A program made the translations under genes and the position numbers. The notes under the pieces are model-generated. The model saw nothing but the letters and a program-made list of their open reading frames with translations. It was not told where the DNA came from and did no database searches. From Nannocystis exedens (GTDB lineage: Bacteria > Myxococcota_A > Polyangia > Nannocystales > Nannocystaceae), in the NCBI RefSeq assembly GCF_002343915.1, contig NZ_NETK01000001.1:7640001-7704000 (forward strand): DNA of 64,000 bases, read 5' to 3'. Numbering within the stretch: position 1 is the stretch's first letter; every line of letters starts with the position of its first letter. Of the stretch, positions 24,877 to 33,698 are shown piece after piece.

Positions 24877-26706
24877 TCAGGGGATGACCTCGGCGAGGGC
24901 GGCGACGTCGGGTGCGCCGAGGCCGGTCGGGTAGTCCCAGCCGACGCCCGCCGGCCAGTACTTGGTGGCGCCCTCGGTGATGTCGCGGAAGGTCGCGCGG
25001 GTCGGGCCGTGGAGGTAAATGATCGGGTTGAGGTAGCCGACGCGCGGCTTGCCGTGGGCCTTGCGGTAGCTGTTGATGACCGCGACCATCCCGGCGAACG
25101 CCGGCGAGGCGAACGAGGTCCCGCCGTAGTGCTCCCAATTGGTCCAGCGGCGCATCCACATCGGGTTCTCGGGCGAGGACGACAGCGCCAGGTCGCACAT
25201 CGAGCGGGTCTTGCTGTCGACGTCGGCCATCTGCCAGTACGGCAGCGCGAACGACTTCGACTGGCCCGAGCCGGACTGCGACCACGCCGTCTCCGACTCG
25301 ATCTCGCCGTCGACGCTGGCGACCAGGTTGGTGCCGCCGACGCAGGTCACGTACGGGCTCGAGCACGGCGTGTCGGGGTTGGCCGAGTCGCCGCTGGCCG
25401 ACAGCAGGGTCATGCCGAGCGCCGCGCCCATCAGCGCCGATTCGTCGTACTGGTGGCGCAGCGTCTTGGCCTCGGAGTCCTCGCGGTGGGCGAACGACGT
25501 CGACAGCACGTCGACCTTGTTGTCGCCGATCGCCTCGTTCCAGGCGAACAGCAGCGCGGTGTTGCGCGCGTCGGGGCCCTCGTAGACGTACGCGTCGGCC
25601 CCGGGCGCCAGCGACGTCGACCACTGGGTGTCGAGCACGGTCTCGGTGACGCGCTCGAACACCGGCTCCATCAGGTTGACGCGGGTCGGCAGGGCCCGCT
25701 CGATGCCGAACGACTTCCAGAAGATCTGCAGGTCGATCGAATGGTAGGTGCCGGCCCCGACCACGCCGACCGCCGAGCCCTGGCCGGTGTAACCCTGCTC
25801 GAACAGCGGGATCATGTTGTAGGCGCCGAAGAACGCCGGCGGGCCGTAGGCCTGGTCGCCCGGGTAATCCTCGTGCACCTCGCCGACCTCCTTGACCAGC
25901 GTGCCCGTCTCGGCCGGCAGGTCCGCGGCGGCCAGGCCGTTGGTGCGCTCGGCGACGAATTTGGGCAGGGTGAAGCTGTCCAGCGTGCAATAGACCGGGA
26001 ATGGGTCGCCGCTGTGCAGCGGGTTCTTGCGCATGCAGATGTGCAGCTCGGTGGCGAAGGCCTCGTTGAAGTCCTTGACCGTGCCGCTGAAGTGGATGAG
26101 GAGGCGGTTCTTGGCCTCGAAGTTGATCGTGAAATTGCGCGATTTGAGCCACGCCTTGACGAGCTCGACGTCGGCGCCCAGCGGGGCGTGGTCGGCCATC
26201 CATTCGTCGACGCTGAGGTACTTGCGGAACTCGGGGCTGTCGGGGTCGTAGATCCGCGCCACCCGCTCCTCGAGCAGCGCGCGCTGGCGGTTCGGGAAGC
26301 CCATCAGCGAGCGGAACCCGTTGTCGAGCGGGGCCGGGCCCTGGTCGTCGTAGACGCCCGGGAGGGGGCTCGGCAGGCCGTCCGGCTTGGGCGTGGGCTC
26401 GTGCTCCTCGGGCGGGATGCCGCACAGCGGGTCGGCGCCGCACGGGCCGACCGGGTCGGTCGTGCCCGTGGTCTGCCAGCCGGTGGGGTCGTCGCCCATG
26501 GAGCCCGATACCCCTGAATGGGTGGTGGTCGGTAGGGCGGTGGTATCGGTCGCCGGCGCCGCAGTATCGCCGGTCCCGCTGCCCCCGTCGGTCGCGCTGC
26601 CGATGCCGGTATCGTCGTTCGGACAGCCGCCGACGACCGCCAGCAGCGTCGCCCAGGACGCAATCCTACGAGTATACGCAACCGTGCTTCCCACACTTGA
26701 TGGCAT
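24877..26706 (-). CDS. Sedolisin (S53) serine-carboxyl peptidase, lipoprotein
   Basis: A 609-aa exported protease. A signal peptide with lipobox (WATLLAVVGGC, Cys28) precedes a Thr/Ser linker and a pro-kumamolisin activation domain (LGFPNRQ-like region, EFRKYLSVDEW, about residues 125-270). The catalytic domain carries the S53 triad Glu355 and Asp359 in TETVLDTQW and Ser531 in GGTSFASPAFAG. The oxyanion Asp440 is in SASGDSANP. All key residues are present, so it should be active after pro-domain removal at acidic pH. The start at 26706 follows a G-rich ribosome site and gives a clean signal peptide; the frame is open further upstream. It may be a predatory or nutritional protease. It is 90 nt from the polymer operon start but may be separately transcribed. 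Confidence 0.93.
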   Translation of the reverse strand: MPSSVGSTVAYTRRIASWATLLAVVGGCPNDDTGIGSATDGGSGTGDTAAPATDTTALPTTTHSGVSGSMGDDPTGWQTTGTTDPVGPCGADPLCGIPPEEHEPTPKPDGLPSPLPGVYDDQGPAPLDNGFRSLMGFPNRQRALLEERVARIYDPDSPEFRKYLSVDEWMADHAPLGADVELVKAWLKSRNFTINFEAKNRLLIHFSGTVKDFNEAFATELHICMRKNPLHSGDPFPVYCTLDSFTLPKFVAERTNGLAAADLPAETGTLVKEVGEVHEDYPGDQAYGPPAFFGAYNMIPLFEQGYTGQGSAVGVVGAGTYHSIDLQIFWKSFGIERALPTRVNLMEPVFERVTETVLDTQWSTSLAPGADAYVYEGPDARNTALLFAWNEAIGDNKVDVLSTSFAHREDSEAKTLRHQYDESALMGAALGMTLLSASGDSANPDTPCSSPYVTCVGGTNLVASVDGEIESETAWSQSGSGQSKSFALPYWQMADVDSKTRSMCDLALSSSPENPMWMRRWTNWEHYGGTSFASPAFAGMVAVINSYRKAHGKPRVGYLNPIIYLHGPTRATFRDITEGATKYWPAGVGWDYPTGLGAPDVAALAEVIP

Positions 26707-26845
26707 ACAATGCCCCCCCTGTAACGCCTCCGAGGGTAGGAAAGGCCGCCGATGCGACAAGCAACCTGCGTCACGTCGGCGGCCTCGTGTGCGGTGGCGC
26801 GGCTGGAGTGCCGCGTCCCGGGGCGTTGATGGGCTATTGATGCAT

Positions 26846-26861
26846 CTGTCACAAAGGACAG
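26846..26861. repeat. Palindrome-family element between sedolisin and hydrolase genes
   Basis: CTGTC and GACAG flank a 6-nt loop, about 40 nt after the stop of the hydrolase gene (26903) on the minus strand. It could serve as its terminator hairpin. Confidence 0.45.
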
Positions 26862-26902
26862 GTGTGCCGTGCGCGTGATGCGCTTCGCGCGGGCGGATGC
26901 GC

Positions 26903-28012
26903 TCAGTTCAAGTGCGAATACAGCTGGTGGAGCGCGACCGAGCGCGCGTGCTTGGCGGCGTCGAAGTTGCCGGGCTCGTTCGCCTCCTTCTCGTCGGAGT
27001 CGAAGCCGTGGCCGGCGCGCTCGTAGACCTCGATGTTGTAGCGGTCGTCGACGCCCAGCTCGGCGGCGACCTGCGCCGACTGGATCTCGCGCTCGCCGCT
27101 GGCGTCCTTGACCGACTCGTCGACGGTGCAGATCCTCGCCAGCTCGTCGCGCGAGGCGTGGAGCACGTAGAGGTCGGCGGTCGGGAAGTACTTGTTGCGG
27201 ATGTCGGCGCGCTCGTCGATCTCCTTCGGCAAGAAGCCGTCGGTGCCGCAGCCGGGGTAGTAGGCGACGCCGACCTTGAACTGCGGCCGATCCTCCGGGA
27301 GGTCCTTCACCTCGAAGCCGACGATCTCCGGGTCGAGCACGTGATCGCGGTAGTACTCGATCGCGTGATCCATCTGCCAGTGGAGCGCGAGCATGGCCAT
27401 CGTCGCGCCGTGGGAGAAGCCGAGCACGCCCATGCGCTCGCAGTCGACCTCGTCCATGTCGCAGAGGTATCGCGCGGCCACGTCCATGTCGTAGAGCCGG
27501 CTGAGGATCGCCTCGGGCCGCTTGTCGAAGCCCTCGGGGATCCGGTCCTCGTCGGAGTGCATGTCGCAGAAGCCGCGCGCGGTGTAGCTCGACGGCATCA
27601 GCACCACGTAGCCGCGCCTGGCGAGATCCTTGCCCCAGCGGTCGTACTGGTCCTCGAGGTCGCGGCTGCACGCGCCGGCGTCGTTGCCGTTCGGCATCTT
27701 GTGCAGGCCGCCCGAGCCGTGCATCACCAGCACCGCCGGGCCGGGGCCGACGCCCTTCTTGAACTTCGGCTTGTAGACCCGGGCCGGGAGCGCCAGCCGC
27801 TGGGCGTGCTCGTCGGCGGGCAGGACGATGTCGTCGGTGACGAAATCCACCAGCTTCGGGGCGGCCGCCTCGCCGTCGATCTCGACGACGCGGTCGGTAT
27901 CGTCGTTTTTGCCGGGTTTCGCCGGCTCCGCTCCGTACACGGTCTTTACACCGGTCAAACCGAGCCCAAGCATAGTAGTGGCGGCGAGCGTGAGGATCTT
28001 GGTGGATTTCAT
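26903..28012 (-). CDS. Dienelactone hydrolase-family alpha/beta hydrolase, secreted
   Basis: A 369-aa exported enzyme with signal peptide (ILTLAATTMLGLGLTGVKTVYGA). The alpha/beta-hydrolase core shows the oxyanion stretch VLVMHGSGG and the nucleophile elbow GFSHG with Ser200. Asp289 in ASRDE is the likely acid and His335 in AGHGF the likely base. This spacing is typical of dienelactone hydrolases. The insert contains several Cys (ACSRDLED, CDMHSDED, YLCDMDEVDC), suggesting disulfides for periplasmic life. Substrate unknown. The ATG at 28012 is preceded by AGAGGTG. TTGACA (28055-28060) and AAATCT (28032-28037), 17 nt apart on the minus strand, may be its promoter. Confidence 0.85.
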   Translation of the reverse strand: MKSTKILTLAATTMLGLGLTGVKTVYGAEPAKPGKNDDTDRVVEIDGEAAAPKLVDFVTDDIVLPADEHAQRLALPARVYKPKFKKGVGPGPAVLVMHGSGGLHKMPNGNDAGACSRDLEDQYDRWGKDLARRGYVVLMPSSYTARGFCDMHSDEDRIPEGFDKRPEAILSRLYDMDVAARYLCDMDEVDCERMGVLGFSHGATMAMLALHWQMDHAIEYYRDHVLDPEIVGFEVKDLPEDRPQFKVGVAYYPGCGTDGFLPKEIDERADIRNKYFPTADLYVLHASRDELARICTVDESVKDASGEREIQSAQVAAELGVDDRYNIEVYERAGHGFDSDEKEANEPGNFDAAKHARSVALHQLYSHLN

Positions 28013-28124
28013 GCGAGCACCTCTGCCGTCAAGATTTCGTCAACATCAAGATCATGTCAACGCGGCGAGGCGCCCGCTGCGGACTCGGCCGCATTGGCGC
28101 TCAATGCACATATGGCGTATGCGA

Positions 28125-28146
28125 CATGTCCTTTAGGACCTGTCTT
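28125..28146. repeat. Palindrome-family element in a divergent intergenic region
   Basis: CATGTCC-TTTA-GGACCTG, between the divergently transcribed hydrolase and propeller lipoprotein genes. Confidence 0.55.
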
Positions 28147-28402
28147 TATGTTTCTCTGATGTGTTAACAGAACATCAGGGCGCCTCTGAGGCGGCGGACT
28201 ATGCGCCGACCGGGAGCCCTCCGTGCGCAGGGGGTGAGTAGCCGATTGCGCACCGTGTGTTAACTCGTGAAAAAATCGTCGCAGCGGCGGCGCCGCAGGG
28301 TGGCGGCGACGTCCGGGCGCCGGGGTCGCACCACCCCCGGGCGTGACGGCGCGGTCTGGGTCGAAAGCGTCGGCCAGGCCGGCGGAGGCCGCGGGGGGCC
28401 GT

Positions 28403-28418
28403 TGGCACGCGGCGTGCT
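28403..28418 (+). promoter_or_regulatory. Possible sigma-54 promoter of the propeller lipoprotein gene
   Basis: TGGCACG-CGGC-GTGCT fits the -24/-12 consensus TGGCACG-N4-TTGCW except for one base. The GG and GC doublets are spaced by exactly 10 nt. The site is about 95 nt upstream of the ATG at 28513. A single match by eye in GC-rich DNA can arise by chance. Confidence 0.3.
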
Positions 28419-28512
28419 CAAGGGGCCGCATCGCCGCGGAGACCCCCCCGGCGACCTTGACCTGTCAAAAGCCGCGGCCGTGCCGGCCGCGCTCGCATCG
28501 GAGACCTTCCTT

Positions 28513-30651
28513 ATGTCCCGCCCCTTCGCGCTTGCGCTCCCCGCTTTCCTCTTCATCGGCGCCCTCGCCACCGGCTGTTCGGACCGGGACCCGCCCGGCG
28601 GCGACCTCGACCCGCGCGTCCTCTACGGCTTCGACGGCTGCGACGACCTGCTCAGCTACACGAAGGGCGAGGCCAAGGGCCTGATCGAGAAGTACGGCAA
28701 CCTCCACGGCCACGACTACAGCGGCGGCTGGTTCGGCGAACCCGCCGGGGGCGACGGCCTCACCGGCAGCGGCACCGACGGCGGCGGCGAGTCGGGCGGC
28801 GACGGCGGCGAGGCCCCGCAAGACGGCGGCGACGACAACGGCGACGGCGGCAACGGCGACGACTACTCCGGCACCAACGTGCAGGAGGCGGGCGTCGACG
28901 AGCCCGACATCGTCAAGACCGACGGCGAGCGGATCCTGGCGTTCGCCCGCGGCAAGCTCCACTTCGTCGACGTGTCCGGCGCGTCGCCGACGCTGCGCAG
29001 CTCGCTCGAGCTCGGCGCCGACCTGTATGACGCGCAGCTGTTCATGCACGAGGACCGCGCATTGCTGCTGGTCCGCACCTGGCCCCACTACTATGGCGAT
29101 TGGGACGGCGCGCCGCAGCCGGCGGGCGTCGACCTGCAGCAGTACTTCGGGCCCGACTACTACAACGGCGTCACCCGCCTGATCGAGGTCGACATCTCGA
29201 ACCCCGACGCGATGAAGATCGTGTCGAACCTCCACATCACCGGCGACCTGGTCAGCGCCCGCATGGTCGACGGCGTCGCCCGCGTGGTCGTGCGCTCGCA
29301 GCCGAACGGGCTGAAGCTCAAGGAGCCGTACGAGTTCTTCGACTACGAGGCCTACGAGCAGGGCGGCGCCAGCGAGGCGCTCTACGACCACCTGTGGCAG
29401 ATCGCCCTGTCGCAGTCCAAGGTGTACAACACCGCGGTCATCGACGGCTCGACGATCGAGAACTGGCTGCCGCGCTATGTCCGCGAGGACCTGTCCCAGG
29501 GGCAAGCCTCGATCACCACCGGCGTGCTGCTGGCCTGCGACGACGTCATGCACCCCGGCGTCTACTCCGGCCTGTCGACCCTCGGCGTGCTGACGGTCGA
29601 CCTCGACGGCCACCTGACCCCGACCGGCGGCGTCGGCGTGTTCTCCCAGGGCGAGACGGTCTACGCCTCGAAGCAGAACCTCTACGTGGCGACGACCCCG
29701 TGGAACCCGGCCGACTGGGACCCGGAGGCCTCGGCCGAGGCGCAGGGCCACACCACGTACATCCACAAGTTCGACATCCAGGACCGCTCGCGCGCCGCGT
29801 ACGTCGCGTCGGGCTCGGTGCGCGGCTGGCTGCTCAGCCAGTGGGCGATGTCGGAGTACGAGGGCGACCTGCGGGTGGCCAGCACCGACAGCCTCGGCTG
29901 GGACACGGAGACCTCGGAGAGCTTCGTCAGCGTGCTGCGCCAGGAGGGCGACGAGCTGCAGCAGATCGGCCAGGTCGGCGGCCTCGGCAAGACCGAGCAG
30001 ATCCACGGCGTGCGCTTCATCGGCGACAAGGGCTACGTGGTCACGTTCCGCCAGACCGACCCGCTGTACACCGTCGACGTCAGCGACCCGACCCAGCCCG
30101 TCGTCGCCGGTGAGCTGAAGATCCCCGGCTTCTCGGCCTACCTGCACCCCGTGGGCGAGGACCTGCTGCTCGGCGTCGGCCGCGACGGCACCGAGGAGGG
30201 CCAGCTGCTCGGCCTCCAGCTCGCGCTGTTCGACGTGTCCGACGACGCCGCGCCGAAGCAGCTGCACAAGACGGCGATCGGCTCCGAGTGGGGCTGGTCC
30301 GAGGCGCTGTTCGACCACAAGGCGTTCCTGTGGTGGGGCAAGACGGGCCTGGCGATGCTGCCGCTCGAGTGGTCGAGCCACGACGACAACCTCGGCTACA
30401 CCTGGGAGCAGGGCGCGTTCGGCTTCCGCGTCGACGCGGAGGACGGCATCTCGCTGGTCGGCGAGATCCAGCACCCCGAGCCGGTGGTCGACGAGTGCTG
30501 GGACGAGTACTACGGCTGCTACTACTCGCCGATGCTGCGCCGCTCGATCGTCATCGGCGAGCAGGTGTTCACGCTGTCCGACGTCGGCCTCAAGGCCAGC
30601 GCGCTCGCCGACCTGAGCGACGCGCACTGGGTCGAGTTCCCGCAGCACTGA
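28513..30651 (+). CDS. Beta-propeller domain-containing lipoprotein (Beta_propel family)
   Basis: A 712-aa secreted lipoprotein (signal ALALPAFLFIGALATGC). A Gly/Asp-rich spacer (about residues 75-125) is followed by the family hallmark NVQEAGVDEPDIVKTDGERI and a propeller of about 550 residues. The propeller has conserved steps such as LIEVDISNP, TYIHKFDI, GYVVTFRQTDPLYTVDVSDP and GELKIPGFSAYLHPVGEDLLLGVG. This family (secreted proteins with C-terminal propeller) is widespread in Gram-positive and delta-proteobacterial genomes; its molecular role is unknown. The ATG at 28513 has GGAG 9 nt upstream. It is transcribed divergently from the dienelactone hydrolase gene. Confidence 0.9.
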   Translation: MSRPFALALPAFLFIGALATGCSDRDPPGGDLDPRVLYGFDGCDDLLSYTKGEAKGLIEKYGNLHGHDYSGGWFGEPAGGDGLTGSGTDGGGESGGDGGEAPQDGGDDNGDGGNGDDYSGTNVQEAGVDEPDIVKTDGERILAFARGKLHFVDVSGASPTLRSSLELGADLYDAQLFMHEDRALLLVRTWPHYYGDWDGAPQPAGVDLQQYFGPDYYNGVTRLIEVDISNPDAMKIVSNLHITGDLVSARMVDGVARVVVRSQPNGLKLKEPYEFFDYEAYEQGGASEALYDHLWQIALSQSKVYNTAVIDGSTIENWLPRYVREDLSQGQASITTGVLLACDDVMHPGVYSGLSTLGVLTVDLDGHLTPTGGVGVFSQGETVYASKQNLYVATTPWNPADWDPEASAEAQGHTTYIHKFDIQDRSRAAYVASGSVRGWLLSQWAMSEYEGDLRVASTDSLGWDTETSESFVSVLRQEGDELQQIGQVGGLGKTEQIHGVRFIGDKGYVVTFRQTDPLYTVDVSDPTQPVVAGELKIPGFSAYLHPVGEDLLLGVGRDGTEEGQLLGLQLALFDVSDDAAPKQLHKTAIGSEWGWSEALFDHKAFLWWGKTGLAMLPLEWSSHDDNLGYTWEQGAFGFRVDAEDGISLVGEIQHPEPVVDECWDEYYGCYYSPMLRRSIVIGEQVFTLSDVGLKASALADLSDAHWVEFPQH

Positions 30652-30815
30652 GCGCGTTCGCCGGCTCGCGGGCGTCCCGTCGCGGGGGCGCCCGTGAGGC
30701 TGCGCAATTCGTGTCGGGCGCGCCCGCGCCCGCGTCGCCGCCGGGGCGTCCGAGCCCCGCCTGCGCCTCCCCGCAGCGTGCGGAACGCTGCTACTCTCCG
30801 CCCCCTCCGGTTCCC

Positions 30816-32174
30816 GTGCAACGCGCTCTCGACTGGCTCTACCGCAACCGCTGGCCGCTCGTCATCGTGCTCGGCGCCCTCCTCGTCCGCCTGCACTGGA
30901 ACCTGCTGGTCCACCCGCTCGGCGACTATGTCTCTTCGGACATGAAGGGCTACGTCTCGCGGGCCGACCAGATGATCGACAAGTTCGGCGCGCCCAACGA
31001 GTACCACGCGTTCTTCCCCTACGGGACGCACTTCCTGCTGGCGCTGGTCAAGGCGCTGTTCGGCAAGGACAACTTCACCGCGATCGGCGTGGCCTACGCG
31101 CTGATGGGCACCGGCATCGTCTACTTCGCCTACCGGGTCGCCGAGCGCATCAGCCCGCGCAAGTGGGTGCCGCCGCTGCTCGGGACGCTGCTGGTGTTCT
31201 ACTACCCGCTGATCTCGCTCGGCGGCTACACGCTGAGCGAGATCCCGTTCGGCGTGTTCATGATGGCGTCGATGTTCTACCTGGTGCGCCTGGTGCAGGA
31301 GGGGCGCACCCGCGACGCCTGGCTGACCGGCGTGACCGCGGCGCTGGCGACGGCCTGCCGGCCGCAGATCCTGCTGTCGATCGCGCTGTTCGGCCTGGTC
31401 TGGCTGGTCTACCGCAAGGCCCTGCCGAAGGTGCGCTGGCGCCACCTGGTGTACGCCGGCATCCCGCTGATCGCGGTGCTCGGGTTCTCGGCCGCGCGCA
31501 TGTACCACCACACGGGCCGCGTCGGCCTCGTCAGCGAGAACGGCAAGTTCAACCAGCTGTTCGGCCGCTGCCACAACAAGAAGGCCACCGCGACCCCGAC
31601 CCAGCCCGGGCGCGGCAAGATCCGCTTCGGCCCGCCGCCGCTGATCCAGCTCGAGAAGCGGGCCAAGACGGCGCCGCGCTCGTGGGTCCAGCTCGAGCCC
31701 GCGCTCGGGCCGGAGCTCGAGTACCGCGGCTACATCGCCGACGCCGCCGCCCTCGACGCGCTGATGGCCAAGTGCATCCGCAAGACCGGGTTCCTGGGCC
31801 AGGTCAAGTACGCGATCGTCAACGTGCTGCTGCTCGCCGGCTACAACACGCCGTGGCCGGACTCCGGCCGCGACCTGTGGCGCCCGCGCGCGATCTGGTG
31901 GCAGGGGCTGTACACCACCTTCGTCGCCCTGCCGGTCGTGCTCGGCCTCGTCACCCTGTTCATGCGCCGCACGATCGCCAGCTACGGCCTCATCGCCCTG
32001 CACGTGCTGGCGCTGATGATCACCGCCGCGATCTACTTCGGCGACACCCGCCTGCGCGCGCCCTACGACCCGCTCCTGCTGCTGCTCGCGCTCGAGGTCT
32101 ACATCTTCGCCGGCACCTGGCTGTGGCGCCGCGGCAAGCCGCTGTGGGACCGCTGGCGCGCTCGCCGGGCTTGA
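30816..32174 (+). CDS. Glycosyltransferase family 39/ArnT-like integral membrane protein
   Basis: A 452-aa polytopic membrane protein of the GT-C fold. The first helix (WPLVIVLGALLVRLHW) is followed by a periplasmic loop with acidic residues (LGDYVSSDMKGYVSRADQ), where GT39/ArnT enzymes hold their catalytic Asp. About eight to ten further hydrophobic segments follow. Such enzymes transfer sugars from polyprenyl phosphate donors onto proteins or lipids at the outer face of the inner membrane. A GTG at 30816 gives a complete first helix; no strong ribosome site is visible, and an ATG at 30940 would truncate the loop. The gene ends directly before a strong palindromic terminator. Confidence 0.82.
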   Translation: MQRALDWLYRNRWPLVIVLGALLVRLHWNLLVHPLGDYVSSDMKGYVSRADQMIDKFGAPNEYHAFFPYGTHFLLALVKALFGKDNFTAIGVAYALMGTGIVYFAYRVAERISPRKWVPPLLGTLLVFYYPLISLGGYTLSEIPFGVFMMASMFYLVRLVQEGRTRDAWLTGVTAALATACRPQILLSIALFGLVWLVYRKALPKVRWRHLVYAGIPLIAVLGFSAARMYHHTGRVGLVSENGKFNQLFGRCHNKKATATPTQPGRGKIRFGPPPLIQLEKRAKTAPRSWVQLEPALGPELEYRGYIADAAALDALMAKCIRKTGFLGQVKYAIVNVLLLAGYNTPWPDSGRDLWRPRAIWWQGLYTTFVALPVVLGLVTLFMRRTIASYGLIALHVLALMITAAIYFGDTRLRAPYDPLLLLLALEVYIFAGTWLWRRGKPLWDRWRARRA

Positions 32175-32195
32175 TGTCCAAAAAGGGCATGTTTG

Positions 32196-32225
32196 TCGGG
32201 CCATGTCCGTACGGACATGGCCCGA
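32196..32225. terminator. 30-bp perfect palindrome, bidirectional terminator between convergent genes
   Basis: The perfect inverted repeat is centred at 32210/32211, with arms TCGGGCCATGTCCGT and its complement. On the plus strand it is followed by AGTGTTTTT. On the minus strand a run read as CCCTTTTT lies just beyond. It lies between the GT39 gene (stop 32174) and the PLL-like gene (stop 32233), so it can end both transcripts. Its core is the CATGTCC half-site of the dispersed family. Confidence 0.85.
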
Positions 32226-32232
32226 AGTGTTT

Positions 32233-33366
32233 TTACCAGCAGCAGCCGGGCCGCGCCTGCCAGCGGTGCCACAGCGCGTCGTCGGTGCCGCGGACGAACG
32301 CCTCGAGGCGGCCGTCCTGGTTGGCGGCGATCGCCGGCGGGTCGTTGAAGCGGCCGCCGAGCGAGGTCCACGGCGACCAGCTGCCACCCGGGGTGACCTG
32401 GCCGATCCGCCACAGCGCGAAGTCGAGGCCGCGCGTGAACACCTCGAGCCGGCCGTCGGGGGCGGTGATCGCCACCGGATCGCCGGGCGCGCCGCCGAGC
32501 GAGGCCCACGGCGACCACGGGCCTGCCGGGGCGGTCTGCCAGCGGTGGAGCAGGTCGCCGGTCGCGCCCTGGACGAACACCTCGAGGCGGCCGTCGCGGT
32601 TGCGGGCGACCGCGGGCGCGCCGTAGAAGCGCCCGCCGAGCGCGGTCCAGTCGCCCCACGCGCCATCGACGGCGAGCTGACGGCGCTGCAGCAGCTCGCC
32701 GTCGTCGCTGCGGGCGAACAGGACGAGGCGACCGTCGCCCTCGCGCGCGGCGGTGAAGGGCCCGACGGCGCCGGCGAGCGCTTGCCAGGTGCTCCACGCC
32801 GGGCCGGGCAGCTCGCGCAGGTGGTGGACCGAGCGGTCGGGGGCGCGGACGAAGAGCTCGAGGTGCCCGTCGAGCCCGCGCGCGACCACGGGCCGATCGC
32901 CGGGGTGGAGCCGCCCGCCCAGCCGGGTCCACGCCGGCCAGTCGTGCTTCGGCCCGGCCTGCCGCAGGTACCACAGCGCGCCGTCGCTGCCGCGCGCGAA
33001 CAGGTCGAGGCGACCGTCGCCGTCCTCGCCGACGACCGCGCCGCCGGCCAGCCGACCGCCGAGCGAGGACCACTCCGACCAGCCGCTGTTCGGCGCGACC
33101 TGATGGATGTGCCACAGGGCGCCGTCGCGGCCGCGCACGAACACCTCGATGCGGCCGTCGGCGCCGAGGGTGGCGGCCGGTTCGGCGATCGCTCCGCCGA
33201 GCGAGTGCCAGGCGGGGAGGCCGGCCTCCGGCGCGGGATCGTCGTCGTCGTACGGCTGCACCGTCGGCGGGTACTCGTCGTCGCGCGGGGCGATCGTGTC
33301 GGCCGATGGGCCGCAGGCGGCGAGCAGACCGACGAGCGCGAGCGACGGGGAGTAGAGGCGCGCCAC
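32233..33366 (-). CDS. PLL-like lectin beta-propeller lipoprotein
   Basis: A 377-aa protein with lipobox (LALVGLLAACG) and a short acidic linker. Seven or so blades of about 47 residues follow, each with the pattern W-x-SLGG, then P-x-V/I-A, DGRLEVFVRG, D-x-ALWH-x-x-Q. This is the pattern of the Photorhabdus-lectin-like (PLL) seven-bladed propellers that bind fucose or other sugars between blades. Surface or periplasmic carbohydrate binding is therefore likely. The GTG at 33366 is the only start directly ahead of the signal peptide; no good ribosome site is seen. The same frame is open to 33702 but that part is Arg/Pro noise. It converges on the GT39 gene. Confidence 0.8.
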   Translation of the reverse strand: MARLYSPSLALVGLLAACGPSADTIAPRDDEYPPTVQPYDDDDPAPEAGLPAWHSLGGAIAEPAATLGADGRIEVFVRGRDGALWHIHQVAPNSGWSEWSSLGGRLAGGAVVGEDGDGRLDLFARGSDGALWYLRQAGPKHDWPAWTRLGGRLHPGDRPVVARGLDGHLELFVRAPDRSVHHLRELPGPAWSTWQALAGAVGPFTAAREGDGRLVLFARSDDGELLQRRQLAVDGAWGDWTALGGRFYGAPAVARNRDGRLEVFVQGATGDLLHRWQTAPAGPWSPWASLGGAPGDPVAITAPDGRLEVFTRGLDFALWRIGQVTPGGSWSPWTSLGGRFNDPPAIAANQDGRLEAFVRGTDDALWHRWQARPGCCW

Positions 33367-33698
33367 GGGATGCAGGATGGCGGGCGAGGGCCGGGCCCGC
33401 GGGCCCGCGCGGGCGAGCCCGGCTCGCGGACGGACGCGCACGGAGGAGGCCGCTGGCCGGCGAGGTCGGCGCCGCGGGGCTACGGGGGCGCGCTGCGGGT
33501 GGCGCCGGTGAGGAGCAGAGGGAGATGTTTTGAAGACAGCAGGACTCCGGGCTGCGCGGCGCTCGCGCTGCGGCGGCCCGCGCCCGATCGGACGGGGCAT
33601 GTCCCGAGGGACAGCATCAGGCCGCGAAGCTGGAGCGCGGCCGCGCGAGCTGCGGCGGCTCGGCGCGGGATCGGATAAACATGTCCCCAGGGACAGGA
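33367..33698. other. Non-coding interval with two palindrome-family elements
   Basis: 330 bases without a supported gene. Two inverted pairs are present: TGTCCC-GA-GGGACA at 33600-33613 and TGTCCC-CA-GGGACA at 33682-33695. The second lies 4 nt past the stop of the VOC gene on the minus strand and is a likely terminator hairpin. Confidence 0.6.

Noticed and set aside
30925..30942. TATGTCTCTTCGGACATG in the GT39 loop as a palindrome-family insertion
   Set aside because: It encodes the catalytic-loop peptide YVSSDMKG expected for the family, so it may be chance. The same applies to CPLGQV codons at 60566 and DM codons in the DUF2330 gene.
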